Assembly: GCA_900618795.1 (NCBI GenBank)
Contig: UYJD01000001.1
Coordinates: 3,195,654-3,259,653, forward strand
Reading direction: 5' to 3'
Source of the DNA: Cyanodermella asteris
Taxonomy: Eukaryota; Ascomycota; Lecanoromycetes; Ostropales; Stictidaceae
Length of the DNA stretch: 64,000 nucleotides
The position numbers were made by a program, and so were the translations under genes. Positions 1 to 11,921 of this stretch are shown in pieces; within the stretch, counting starts at the first letter, position 1; the number at the start of each line of letters is the position of its first letter. A model generated the notes under the pieces. It was not told the DNA's origin, made no database searches, and worked only from the letters and a program-made list of their open reading frames with translations.

Positions 1-1139
1 CCTGCAACCGACTACAAGTTCAAATTGCTTAAGCGAATTATTGAGAGCATCGAAGGTGCAATTGTTGACCCGGAAGAAGACGTAAGCAAGGACATGCCTC
101 CAATCTCATCGGCACACTGTCAAACCTTCGTACAAGCACATTCCTTAAATAACTACCGCAGTGTGGAAACTGTATTGCGAAGGATTCCATCCGCCGGATG
201 TGGTACCTTTCTTGCTGACATTCCCCGCCGCAGGAAGTGATAGATGACCTGTATTCCGAATTCTCTGCACTGATGAGCAAGGGTACTTGCGGGTCCACGC
301 TGGGGGACGGCCAGCCCAATGAGTCTGTTGTGATTTTTTCGCCACCAGAAGCCCTTGACTGCTCACCGGCTGTCCTTTTCCGGAGCTCGGAAATGACAAA
401 TGTGTTCTCTGTCTCGGGCGGGACTGGTCACAAAACATGGGAGGCGAGCTTGCATCTCGGGTCCTTCCTCTGCACGGAACGGGGACGAGAGCTTACGCGA
501 AACAAGACCGTTCTCGAACTCGGCGCCGGCCGGGGGCTTGTTTCATATCTCTGTCTGGATTATTTGAACGCAAGACGAATGTATCCGACGGATGGGGATG
601 TCAACTGTGTCGAGAGATTTGCCGCAAATCCTGGTAAGTTGAGCTCAGTTCTAGTAAGAGCTTCTGAATTTCTCAAGCGTGTGGTCGTACACTTCCGACT
701 TTTCACCGCCTGGTGTTTGACCTCATCCTGACCTTCGCTAGCCACTGCCGCTGCGGCTTGGGTACCCACTCAGCTTTTCTGGGACGCAGATTGTAGCGAC
801 GATGTTCCCATTCCAGGCCTGGATGAGGAAGCCACGGAAAACCTCGACCTCATCCTTGGAGCTGATATCACATTCGACAAGACATTGATGCCGGCTTTGT
901 CGCGTACTATTTGCCACTTGCTGCGGTCGAACGTCCGAGCTAGAGCCTTTATATCAGCAACCCTGCGCAATAACGAAACTTTTGAGGCGTTTCGGATAGC
1001 TTGTGATGCTGAACAGCTTGACCTTGTTCTTGTCGAGTTTGACTGCCCAGTCGCAATGTCGGAGCAGACAGGCCTGTTCCACACTCATGAAGTTCCAATC
1101 AGCCTCGTGGAGATTGTTGATCGCTCGAACCGCAAATGA
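1..1139 (+). CDS. Protein-lysine methyltransferase, EEF2KMT/EFM3 (FAM86) type, 5' partial
   Basis: Seven-beta-strand, SAM-dependent methyltransferase; the best-known relatives (yeast Efm3, human EEF2KMT) methylate a lysine of translation elongation factor 2 in the cytosol. I join three exons: 1-81, 234-633 and 742-1139. The introns 82-233 (GTAAGC...GCAG) and 634-741 (GTAAGT...CTAG) keep one open frame. The N-terminal part reads ...DPEED/EVIDDLYSEF, as in fungal FAM86 proteins. It is followed by the GHKTWEASLHLG segment, the SAM-binding motif VLELGAGRGLVS and the later motif DLILGADITFD. The protein ends ...VDRSNRK. The true start lies upstream of the window. Assignment to the Methyltransf_16/FAM86 group is firm; the exact substrate is inferred from family. 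Confidence 0.8.
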
Positions 1140-3473
1140 GAAAGGTGTCTTTGGCATGCCTCCAATGTCCACCTCAGCATAGCCCAAAATAGAATCCAGC
1201 CTACACCTGAGAGGAAAAGTAAAATCCCGAGTACGGCCACAACATAGAAGTCTCCTCGCTAGTTACAGTGCGATCAATACGACCGTTTTTAGCCTGATTA
1301 CTGGCGGGCGGCCGGAGACGCTTTCGCCGACATTTATCACCATGACGCATCTGCCGTCACTCTGTGGCGTATTACAATGTCTTCATATGCTAACAGCCCA
1401 GCAAGAGAAGTGAGGTTTTGACACATACAGTATGCGTCCTGATCCTTGGAATATAGTGCTGTGGTTTTACAACGGCTGGAGCTTGCGATTTTCTTTGTCA
1501 CCTCCAAATGAAATCGAACCAGCTCAGGTTCGGTGCTGGATTGACAGAGCATTGCGTTACCTCTGCTGGGGCGGGACGGCTCGAAATGGAAAGTGAAACC
1601 TGACTTACGAGGCCTGCTTTCTGTCATTCCTAAAGTGAGAATAGCATTGCGAGAATTCTCCGTCCTGTCGGCTCCAAATACTTTGGCCTGGTCAACACAT
1701 TCTTGTCAGCGATGGCAATTGCATTGGTCCGACATCGTGCCCTTTCCTCGATGGTGTGAAAGTAGTTGTCAATTTTGCAGAGCGTTACAGAGATTTTCAA
1801 TTCAACAATTCGCAAAATTTATCATTGTCTGTGCGAGCTACGACTTAGGAGGACAATATAGTAGGCCGCGTGATGGTGTGCTGCTTGAAAATAGCCGTCC
1901 GCCTTGATCAACAAGCACATCCAACATCCTAAATATGTAGGATAGTATATAAACCCTCTGCTCCTTACAAAACGTCGCTAGTGGTCGCACAATTGGAAAT
2001 CAGAGCTCAGCGGATCTGCGGCAGGCATTTGTGCAAGCGGACCAAGGAATTCAAGGCTGGCGAGCAAGCACGGCGGGCTGACAGAAGTTGTCACACGCGT
2101 GCTTTCCGGTATGCCTCGAATACTACTTCTTGGAACTTGAAATTGGCGACCTTAAATATGTAGCAGGATAGCTATACATATAGCAGGCCATACGAATAAT
2201 CTGCTAGGTAGTTTCGATAATCTTGATAAGTAGCCAGGTAGGTGAGCTCAGGGAAGCTCCTGTGAGCCCAGCTTGCGAGTGAGGCGGAGCTCTCGGCACG
2301 GCTGAACGTTTCACCGCCGCGTGAGTCAGGTATCAAATTCTACAAAGCTTGCTGAGCTCCGCCCTCTTGCTTTTTCTTTCCCAAGACCGTCCTCACTATC
2401 GCCGTGTTTCTTCGCTGCCAAACAGACTTCCTGCGAGCTTCACCCCTCTACAGATCGTCCAATGCACAATGCGAATGAGAAATTCGGAGTAATCTCTACC
2501 AACTCTAGCACGTCACCCTTGCGGTGATGTGCTGCTCCGCCTGTGAGGGCCCCACGCGACAGCGTGCGCAATTGGCATCAGAAAAGCAGGACACCTGGCT
2601 TGCGAAGCTCGAGCCGGAGCAGGTTCACGAGTGCCGGCTCTAGGGCCGGTGCGAGCGACTTCTGCATCGTGTGAGGACGGCATTGTTTGCGAGGGTGGTT
2701 TTCCTATGGGAGAGCCGTTGCGGAGATGGTGGCTCTGTGGCTGCGCGCCACGGGGTAGACACTTTAGTGCAATACGCGGCGTACGCTTGGAGACGACCGT
2801 TCAATGGTTGTTGACGAGTACAATTCGATTCCGATTACTCTGGTGGGGACGGCTCTTCAATTTTTCAGTCCTCTGCAGTACGAGCTTGATGCTCCAGCCT
2901 TGGAGGGTGAGAGGGCGGTCCACAGCCCATTTGGGACCGTGGCCGGGGACGAAATAGCTTTGAAGATAGGGCTGTCATTGGGTCCGACTCGAGATACTTG
3001 GAAGGAAAAGGTTGAACATCATTGCGGTTGAGTGGCTTATGAATTACATACAATACGATAGGTTACACGTGCAAGCAGTCTGATCATGCATGGCAATCGC
3101 TGGTGTGCTCTCCAAAGTCGTCGAGCTTCTATCACCGAGAAGCAGCTGCTCTATGCGTAGACATCCCCTCTCAGCCGATACGAGCTTGATGAAGTCAAAT
3201 TCGGGACATGAGTGCATGGGTCACGATCAGCTTCAATCCAGTCAAGGAAGTTGTGCACATGCTGATGACGCTCCGCATCTTGCATCAGAGGCTTGGCGTT
3301 GTCTGATGGATGCCGGCCGGCGTGAAAGCTGGCTTGATGGAGCTCAACTTCCAGCCAGCTTCGCGTCGACGCACTACCCTACAACTTCTGATGCTTTTCT
3401 CGTGATATGAGCTTTGCGCAATGCGCTTCTACTGCACTTTGATCTTGCACCCTTCCCACAGCCCTTCATAGCA
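1140..3473. other. Intergenic, no gene recognised
   Basis: Only short, frame-scattered ORFs on both strands and no recognisable domain. Two similar AT-rich stretches (TAAATATGTAG followed by GATAG and TATA) occur near 1930 and near 2153. Nothing else stands out. Confidence 0.5.
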
Positions 3474-5972
3474 ATGATGCCGCGCTCGGGCGCCTTCTGG
3501 CGTCTGCTCCTCAGTACATGCCGTCCCCGTCTCGTGCCGATTTGCGCCCATCGCTGACCTGTTCCAGCAATCCTTTCATGCACTCTGCTTGTACAATCTT
3601 TCTCGTTAGGAGGTATACTTGGTGGCAAGTCACAGCAAAAGAGCAGGATCGATACAACTAAGCAGAAACCAATCACCAGACCATCCCCCGGCCATGACAC
3701 CGCCGAGGATGGCTCACATCAGGTTCAACAAGCTCTGACCCAACTTAAACTGGTACAGCAGCCAAGCAGTCTGGTCAGGGTCGATAAGGACTCCGGCATC
3801 TTCGGAACGACTTTCTACTACGCCAAGGAAGCCTTCGTGCTGCTCTTCATGAATGGGCCCAAGCACGATGCCTTGTCCGTTGGCGATGTCAACATTCCGC
3901 TTCCTAAACCATTGTCATCGGCCGTCAAACTACTGGAGGACTCTGCCCGGCAGTCGAACCCGGAAGCGTTGTTTCTCCTGGCTGAGCTCAACTTCTGGGG
4001 AAACTATACCCACCCCCGCAATTACAGACGAGCCTTTGATCACTACCAGAACCTTGCACACCTGAACGGCAACGCCACGGCTCAGCATATGCTCGGGTTT
4101 TACTACGCTACCGGACTAGGGAATGTCGTTGGGCGCGACCAGGCTAAAGCGCAAATGTACCATACTTTCGCTGCTAGACAGGGAAACATCAGAAGCGAAA
4201 TGACCATGGCGTTCCGGGCTCATACCGGCATCGGCACACCTCAGCAACAATGCGATGACGCGGTCGACTATTACAAAAAGGTCGCTGACAAAGCCGTCGC
4301 ATATTCAAGATCTGGGCCTCCGGGTGGGCTGGCATTGGCAAGAGATGCACTACATTTGGCCGACGACGATGGCGGTGTATATGGAGAAGGCGCCTCTCAC
4401 TCATCTAGCGGACAGAACGCACATCGTGGAGGCCCTGCAAGCGATCAAAATGCTGCTCTCGAGGACGTCCTGGAGTATGTGGACGTACAGTCGCGGAAGG
4501 GTGACCTCAAAGCAACCTACAGCTTAGGGCGCCTGCATTACGACGGCGAGAGGGGAGTCAAGAAGAACCACCGCAAAGCGAGGCAATACTTCCATATTGT
4601 GGCGCGCAAGTACTGGGACAAAGACAATAAGGTCATCAGCGATGAGCCTGCGCTGGGTAGACTGGCGGCGAAAGCAGCGGCGTACCTCGGTCGAATGTAT
4701 CTACGTGGTGAAGGTGTCGAGCAAGATTACACGCGCGCAATGAGATGGTTCAAGCTGGGCCTCACGACTGGTGAGGCCCTCTGTCAGTACGAGATTGGTC
4801 TGATGCACCTACTCGGCCTCGGTGTCAGAAAAGACCCTATAGTGGCTGCAGATTATCTCAAGCAAGCTGCAGTGCAGGACTGGCCAGCTGCACAAGCGAG
4901 ACTTGGCAGGCTCTTTCTGGATCAGGGCGATCTACCTACAGCTTATGCTTATTTTGAGCTGGCTGCTCGCCGCGGTCACATCGAAGGGATGTACTACCTT
5001 GCAGAGATCAACAATCTTGGGTTAGGTGGGCGCGATAGACTTTGCAGCGTTGCCGTCAACTACTACAAACACGTTGCAGAGAAGGTGGAGCCCCTACACA
5101 GCGACCTTGCTGAAGCGAACAGATTGTATGAAGCGGGTGATCGTGAAGGTGCCTTGATTCGCTATATGATGGCAGCCGAACAAGGCTACGAAGCTGCGCA
5201 AGCAAATGCGGCTTGGCTTCTGGACGAGAAGAAGTCGATCCTATCGCTCGACGCTATTTTCCCATGGTTGAGTGCCGCAGCCGGCAGTGGTAACGCGCTC
5301 CTGAAGAACGCCGGCCTAGCACTGATTTACTGGTCGCGCTCTGCCCGACAGTGGAACACCGATTCAATCGTGAAGATGGGTGATTACTACTACTTTGGTC
5401 TTGGCACACCGGCCGGCAAGCCAGAAGTTGAAAAGGCTCATGCGAGCTACCAGGACGCTGCAGACATGCATGGCTCGGCACAAGCGATGTGGAACCTGGG
5501 CTGGATGCACGAGAATGGCGTCGGCGCAGAGCAAGATTTTCATCTCGCGAAGCGTTACTACGACTTGGCCCTCGAGGCAGCTCCCGAGTCATATTTGCCT
5601 GTCAAGCTTGCATTGTGGAAGTTGCGCATGCGGAGCCGCTGGAACGACTGGATTGGCGGCGACATCAAAAGCATGGAATATGACGACGAAGAAAGGCGTG
5701 AATACAAGTCCTGGAGCGAGTGGCTCACCAACTTTCTGGAAGACGAGTACCCGTACTACCACAGGGACGAAGAAGACGATCGAGGAGGGCCGCAATTTCG
5801 CCATGCCGGTGATGAAGTGTACGCATGGGATGATGGCACTGGTAACCCTGGAGAAGAATACTACCTGGACGATATTGACGCCGGGGTACTCGAGACGCTG
5901 GTCCTGATTGGTCTTGCTGGCGCACTGGCATGGCTGGTCTACTTCAGACAGCTGAGGCAGCAGGAAGCTTAA
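3474..5972 (+). CDS. hrd3: HRD3/SEL1L-type ERAD subunit, ends at a premature in-frame stop
   Basis: Sel1-repeat scaffold of the HRD1 ubiquitin-ligase complex, which holds misfolded glycoproteins in the ER lumen for degradation. The open exon runs from about 3610. It carries repeated Sel1 units (for example AQHMLGFYYATGLG, ATYSLGRLHYDGERG, CQYEIGLMHLLGLG, AMWNLGWMHENGVG) and the Hrd3 hallmarks ELNFWGNYTHPRNY and FRAHTGIGTP. A single C-terminal membrane segment (LETLVLIGLAGALAWLVYF) comes just before TAA at 5970-5972. The first exon is uncertain: ATG 3474 with donor 3514 and acceptor 3609 keeps the frame (MMPRSGAFWRLLL), but it is a weak signal peptide, so another 5' exon is possible. Beyond the TAA the same frame continues with the family's conserved tail (next entry). 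Family assignment is strong. Confidence 0.88.
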
Positions 5973-6131
5973 CGTCGCCAGAATGGACAGCAAAACCATC
6001 CCGCACATGGTCAAGTAAACCCGGAACGAGTTGCAGCACCCGCAAATGGACAGCAAGCGAACGGAGGCTTCTTTCCGCCCCCGGGTGACCCGAATTTCAA
6101 CGCTTGGAGAGCTGGCGGCGTCGGTCACTAA
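5973..6131 (+). pseudogene. hrd3: Orphaned C-terminal tail of HRD3 behind an in-frame TAA
   Basis: Directly after the TAA and in the same frame, 52 sense codons run to a second TAA at 6129-6131. They end in GGFFPPPGDPNFNAWRAGGV plus GH, which is how fungal Hrd3 proteins characteristically end (a cytosolic tail behind the membrane segment). The first stop is one change from CAA (Gln). I see no intron with usable signals that would remove it. Explanations are a point mutation, translational readthrough or a base error. Confidence 0.8.
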
Positions 6132-6885
6132 GCGGCGGGTTGCCGGCTAGTCATTTTGATACTATCCTGGGTCTTTTGCATAGCGCTGGCGTTCTGAAGC
6201 GATGTTGTACGAGCAAAGCACGAATGTCAAATTTTATGATGTTTCAAGTCAGATTGAGGTTAGTGTTCCGTTTGCAGTCAGGGCTAGCAGAGCTCTCCTA
6301 CGCTTTTCAACCGGTTCGGCACCCTTGCGTGTGTATGGTTTCGACATTTTTAGGACCTTTGGTGCAGTTTTGTCGCGCACCTATTCCACATTGTGCTGGC
6401 CATGATCGACGGCTGAGCCGCTACAATTCTTGGATTTAGCCCTATTGCGGCAAATTCAACGCCTTGCCGGACCACGATCCATGGATGGACACGCTCAAGT
6501 CCAAGCTGGACTTGACCCATTGCTTTCTTGGGATCTTTGATGCTCAAGGCCTGGTTTCGAGGGTTTTTAGCAACCAGTGTTGCGCTTTCCAGCACAGTTC
6601 ATGAAAGCTCGTAGGGCGACTACTTCTCTTTTCAACCCTCTCTCTTCCCTTCACGCTGGTTGCAGTCGCGACTGCTCTTGACCGGTTTCCCGCTTCTTAG
6701 GAATTATCTCCTCATGGTTCCTACAGACACGGCCATCTGTCTGCTTTACTCGCTTTGTCGTTTTGCTCCTTAGTGGGTGGCCATCGTCCCATCGTCAGCA
6801 TTTGCAGACCATATACTTTCTCCTCGCTACTTAGCCATCAAGCACATACTCCATCCTTACCGCACAGGGTACTGCGCTCTTCACG
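6132..6885. other. Intergenic, no gene recognised
   Basis: HRD3 3' flank and upstream region of the next ORF, with many stops in all frames. Pyrimidine-rich stretches near 6620-6660 and 6740-6860 would suit a promoter or leader. I see no specific site I can defend. Confidence 0.4.
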
Positions 6886-7674
6886 ATGTCGTCTCGTCAA
6901 GACACGCCCAACGCCGCCGACAGACGGCCTCCCACTCCGACCGAGACAATCATGGTGCATAGTGGGCGCGACCTTGTATTGGGAGCAAGCAGCTCTCAGT
7001 CCGGGCAAACACCGATGCCCAACACCGACTCAACTCTGCCTTGGTATCACTCATATACGGTCCACGATATGATCAACGCAAGGGATGACATCTCTTTGAC
7101 GTTGGATGATGTCTCATCGACAACGTATAGGGCCCCGTCGATCTCGCCGATGTCGGATAATGTATCGAATAGGACCTCCGAGACTGAACAAGACACCGTC
7201 TCTGACTCGGCGGCTTCGGCGTTAACCTCGGATATCAATGCTGTTGAGGCCCTTTTGGACCGCAATGAACCACTCTCGGCGGAAATCTCAGATTCAAGGT
7301 TTTTCCCGAATATCAGACGTCGCACACCCCGACAGGCAACGGCGGCTAGTGACCGGGTCGAGCGACAGGAAGTTGACCCGCGCGTGATCCGTCGCCCTGC
7401 GCCCGGCCAGCCTACTTCGCCCCAGGCCCGGCCCACCCTGCTTGATTTCGTAAGTCGTGCGGAACAGCAGCGTGACCCAACTCAGACCGGACTCCGCTCG
7501 GACAGAAGGCGCATAAATGGCGAAGTTCGATACACACTCAGGCACTTCGTGGACCCGGCACGCGACTGGGTCGAGACAGGAGAAATGGGACTGGGATCTG
7601 CGGTGCTCTTGCCAGGGAGCTTGCCAGATGCTCCGGGCCCTTTCGATCCACCTCGACGACGGATCTTCCGTTAG
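6886..7674 (+). CDS. Hypothetical protein, 262 aa, mostly disordered
   Basis: A single open exon starting at ATG (context TCACGATGTCG) and ending in TAG. The first 180 residues are rich in Ser, Thr, Pro, Asp and Gln, with scattered acidic clusters (MINARDDISLTLDDVSS, ETEQDTVSDSAAS), and look disordered. The last third is basic and Pro/Arg-rich (FPNIRRRTPRQ, RVIRRPAPGQP), followed by a compact segment RYTLRHFVDPARDWVETGEMG. There is no signal peptide, membrane segment or catalytic motif. I do not recognise the family. Codon use is even and the frame is long for this area, which argues for a real gene; it could be one exon of a larger one. Confidence 0.5.
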   Translation: MSSRQDTPNAADRRPPTPTETIMVHSGRDLVLGASSSQSGQTPMPNTDSTLPWYHSYTVHDMINARDDISLTLDDVSSTTYRAPSISPMSDNVSNRTSETEQDTVSDSAASALTSDINAVEALLDRNEPLSAEISDSRFFPNIRRRTPRQATAASDRVERQEVDPRVIRRPAPGQPTSPQARPTLLDFVSRAEQQRDPTQTGLRSDRRRINGEVRYTLRHFVDPARDWVETGEMGLGSAVLLPGSLPDAPGPFDPPRRRIFR

Positions 7675-8746
7675 TGTCATACCGCTATGGTTGGATTGTC
7701 GAACAGAATGCACGTAGAAATAGGGAAGTCATGCTCGAATGAGTTTGGCGATCCTCAACACTATGCCTTTGGTGATTTTGATAGGAGGGACGACGATTGT
7801 TCAATTTAAGGGTTTAAAAAAGCTTCAGAATGGTTATTTCAGGCGTTCCGATATCGAGATATCAAAGGATTGGAAAGGAACATCGAATTCCGTGAAACAA
7901 ACGGGGAACGATGGCCATTTGGAATTTCTCCGCACGGCGGATTTCCTTTTCGCACAACATCTAGCTCACATTGCTAGTACCAAAAATATTAAACAGTATA
8001 AGTAAACTTGCTCCCCAATGAGTGACATCCAACTTCGTCCCACAACACAAGACTGTAATCGTAAACCAAACAGAGCAAGATTTCGTTCTCTCACAGCTCT
8101 TTTTCCCGATGGTACGCTCATCGATGCCGGCACTTCCAACTATTTGCAACTGCCTACTACTGCATACTAGCGAACGTCGGCCGATTCGTCGTGCGGGTGC
8201 GTGGGTCGCACGTATGGACGGAAGGTATGGCCGACACTACTAGTAGGCTGCTCTAGAATACCCACCCTTCTCCGGACGGAGTGCCGTGCCGGCATGCCTG
8301 TACATAATACCTGCATTGAAGCTGACTTTCAGCCCCATGACGATCGAGGCTCGCCGTCAGATCAAGTTTTTGACCATCTTATCGCACTAGCTTGGTCGCT
8401 CCGGCGACGATGGACTCGTCGGATTCGACATACGTCCGTGCCTTGTTTACTTTCGACTGGTTTCTATTGATAAGACACCTTTACAAGACCTTCGACGTTC
8501 ATTGGGGTTTCCACACGATTTTGGGATGGAATAAGTAAAACGTTGCCCAGCATGAATCCAAGGCGCTTGTGCCACGTAGGTTCATGCATCCATATTTGCT
8601 AGCTGAGACTTGAACACCACCGTCTGAGCCTTCAACTTGTTCGTCATCCCTGATCAACACCGCCACAGTGATCTTACACAAGATGGGAGCCCGAGCTGAT
8701 CGTGAGTCCTCAATAATCTGCATGTCAGAAATGTGGCAATCCACCG
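7675..8746. other. Intergenic, no gene recognised
   Basis: No ORF here has recognisable protein character. The base composition is mixed, with an AT-richer part near 7800-8000. Nothing structural was seen. Confidence 0.4.
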
Positions 8747-9148
8747 TCACTCCATCCGCTCATCGCCCGGCTCACGTCCCTCGCGTTCGGCGAGGACTTG
8801 TTTAGCCAATCCGCTCAGAGTTGCGGAGCTGCTCTGTCCGCTCGTCCCATTAGCTGTCGGAGCGCTAGCGCCGCGCTGAGCATCTGCTCGGCGACGCAGT
8901 TGATCAAGAAGGACCAAAGCCTCATGCCGTGGCAAAGACTTCAAATTTTCGATGACGACGCTGATGTTTCTGAGCTGTTCTTCGACTTCGGAGATCCTGG
9001 CTCTCGGGACTTCGGCTTGTTCGTTGCTGTTGCAGCCATCATCGCCAATGTGATCGTCACGGGCACTCTCGGTCTGAGGAGGGTGCTTTGCGGCCCCATT
9101 GGTAACCTCCTCTCGGCCTGCTTGAGCAAGTTCTGCTTTGCCGCTCAT
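8747..9148 (-). CDS. Small hypothetical protein with a coiled-coil-like segment
   Basis: A 133-residue ORF from an ATG at 9148. The N-terminal 50 residues are polar and look disordered. Residues about 50-90 (RISEVEEQLRNISVVIENLK, then SLPRHEALVLLDQLRRRAD) form a heptad-like amphipathic stretch. It resembles the short segment found after the zinc cluster in many fungal Zn2Cys6 regulators. The rest is Ser/Ala/Gly-rich with a Lys/Glu-rich end. No zinc cluster is found upstream, so it is either a small independent gene or a detached regulator fragment. I cannot assign a function. Confidence 0.35.
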   Translation of the reverse strand: MSGKAELAQAGREEVTNGAAKHPPQTESARDDHIGDDGCNSNEQAEVPRARISEVEEQLRNISVVIENLKSLPRHEALVLLDQLRRRADAQRGASAPTANGTSGQSSSATLSGLAKQVLAEREGREPGDERME

Positions 9149-11921
9149 GCTGCTCGATCTCTGGAGCCCTGTGGAGGTAAGGACCGGGCTCAGGTTTGAA
9201 GTGCTTGCAAGATAATGACGCTGGGTTTATCGATCGCACATACAGTAAAAGTAACTGCTGGGCAAGAGCAGCGTGGCCTGATATACCGTGGCAAGCTCGC
9301 CCTGAGCAGGTGTGGCTAGCTTCTGCTTAATCATGATTGCCATAGCGACCATTGCACCACTAGATGGTCGTCCGCGATGGAAACCAGAAGACCCTTGTGC
9401 GCTGGACGTTCGCCAGTGATGACTGTGCCATATATCTCCAAGCAGTAGCTATAAGCGTATCAAATTACTTGACAACCTGTCAGATCCCTGTCTCGGAGCG
9501 CACTCAGTGCTGTCCGAGCTCACATCTGGCGACTTTAGTATCAGGTTCGTGGTTCAATTCTCCCGGTTCAGCAAACGGCGTAGAACATTCAGAATACAGT
9601 ACACTGATTGGACAGGTCCAGCCGATGACGAGGAACTTGACACCAGACTATTCTCGACACATGAGATGCTTGTCACAGGCATTTACCGCCAGAAAATGAG
9701 TACCAAGCGCTTGTTGCATCACGCACTACGCAGAAACATTGGGATGTCTACTAGAAGCTTATCATGACTGTCCCGGTATTAAGAGATAGTTCGGGCACCC
9801 TTTCAAGACGAAAACCACAACAGAAATCCGCACCAGCACAAGTTGAGCTGGATGACGCGTGCTCGATCAATGAGTAAGGCATGATCGTGTATGCCTGACG
9901 ATAAGGACTCGAAGCTGAAGTTGACCAGGACTTGAGCCGTGCGCCCGGAGCTGAGCTCCTTGGACCCTGATTCGTCTTTGCATGCACGGGTCAAGCTCTT
10001 TGTACTACTCCGCCTTCAGCCTCCACCACTTACACACGCACGCACCACCACTACCTGCTCTTGCTAATAGCAAAGACATGGCGAAGTCTTCTCGGATCTA
10101 CCATTCCATCGTTCTCAATCGGATCGGCCATTTCAAAACTTCGGGGAACCGCTGTTTTTAATGTCAGCTCTTGGGCTCCCACCTGATCAGGGGTTCATCC
10201 ACCGCAGTGACGATGGCTTCGAGGGCATTCGCCGGTGCCGTGGCCAAAGAACTAGCCTCACTACACTGGCGTTTTTGACGGAGAGCAATGGAGATTGGCA
10301 AGGAAGATCGGAAAGATGCTACCGCTCTGGCAACACCTACCACAAGCTAGCACGATTTACCTAGCTGAGATTGCTTTTGATCCCGTTGTCTGAACGTTGA
10401 CTACTATGATGTACTACCAGCACAAATTTGTGTCGGCTAGAACTATGGTTCAGCTCTCTAGATCGTACGCCACTATGGAAACTCCCGCAGCATGGCCTCC
10501 GCTTGGGTGAGAAGCAGGATGTGCCGTCCTTCAGTCCCGATTCAGTGAGCTTGCAACGTGCTTCGTGCGCGCAGCAGATGTACATTCTATCTGCGAAGTT
10601 GTTGACTACTATGTAATCATAGACCACTTCGCTCAGCATCCAATACCTGAGAATCGGCTGTCAAGAAGCTTGCCTTCAATGCAGGCGATTTGAAATATGA
10701 ACGTCCGTACACAGTCACCCAGTGAGTCTCCTTGGCAAAAAGCTAGATCCGGCATGTCTATTGCGACTTGTATATATTCTTCGATGGCTCTGTGATTGCA
10801 AGACAGCTGAATCTGACCATGTCGCACAACGACCAGATATTTGAAGGCATGTTATCTCTTGCACACATTCTCAAAGACTATTCGACACGTCGCACTGATC
10901 TGCAGCCTTTTGTGAAGAGTCCACCGTCGAATAATGATGTCAGCAGTCTGGAGCTTTTCGACAAGGATTGTTGTGGACGGACTGTTGAGCCGTACAATAT
11001 CCATTTTCCAAATCTTATTGCTGCTAGGCTTCTTCCTCGAGACGATCCGCCGACCGACCAGTGGTTTCGATGTTCCAACCAACTAAACTTGTGGCCCATA
11101 CAGTCTGAGCACGCGTCTACCCTTCATCGATCCCTGTCGGACCTTGAGCCAAGATCAACTAGGCGCTCGCGGCTTTAGATTTGAGCGACAAACGCAAAAG
11201 ATTCTGGTAGGGCAGCAGTGCCGGAGTCGTCCCGCATGCAGAATCTTCGAAGGGGAACTCCGCCCTTGCGCCCAGTTTGCTTTCTGCAAGACTCAGAAAC
11301 ATAATCGGATAAGTGTTCTAGCGCAAGTCATCGATCGATTGCTTCGGACATCTCAAAACCCAAGCTGAAAGGTAGGCTGTGATCTCCGAGATGAGCTACC
11401 CACATTGATACGTTATCGTCTACAGGGTTGATTGTGGAAAAGGCGTCGCTCGTCGTCGAACAGATTTATAAGCTTGGAACAGCGGACATGGAAGCCAATT
11501 GAGCTGATGGCCATCGCCTAGTCAGTATGGCCGCTTCTCATCGCGCAGGACCCTGCTTGTAGGAGTCTGCAAGGTAATGCGGGACATTACGGTCACGCCC
11601 TGGAAGCAGAGGTGCGGGTGCCCCAGTTGCCATAGCCCAGTTGGGGAAGACCGACTTGGCTCGCGCAAGTCGTGAAGTCATGCTCGTCTATAGGAGTAAA
11701 GTCCCGCATCCTGACTAGGCAAGGCCTAGTTTTGCGACTATTCGGACAACATTCTCCCTACAAGATGGGCACACTCGCCGCTTCCGAACATTGTCCACGC
11801 TGACCTCGCGGCGTTCTTGACTGTCAGTGTCCACGAAGGTCAGCGAGAATTTCATTAACAGACCTCTGCATCCAGACAGGAATGCCTTGTCGATGCCAGA
11901 ACCCATCGTCGAAGAGACTCG
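9149..11921. other. Intergenic, no gene recognised
   Basis: 2.8 kb with only short ORFs on both strands, the best being about 136 codons near 10768-11178 on the plus strand starting at TTG. None has domain character or flanking splice sites that extend it. Confidence 0.4.

Noticed and set aside
5589-6128. 179-codon minus-strand ORF
   Set aside because: Antisense shadow of HRD3 and its tail.
9545-9575. tRNA B-box-like GGTTCAATTCTCC
   Set aside because: No matching A box, acceptor stem or anticodon stem could be folded around it.
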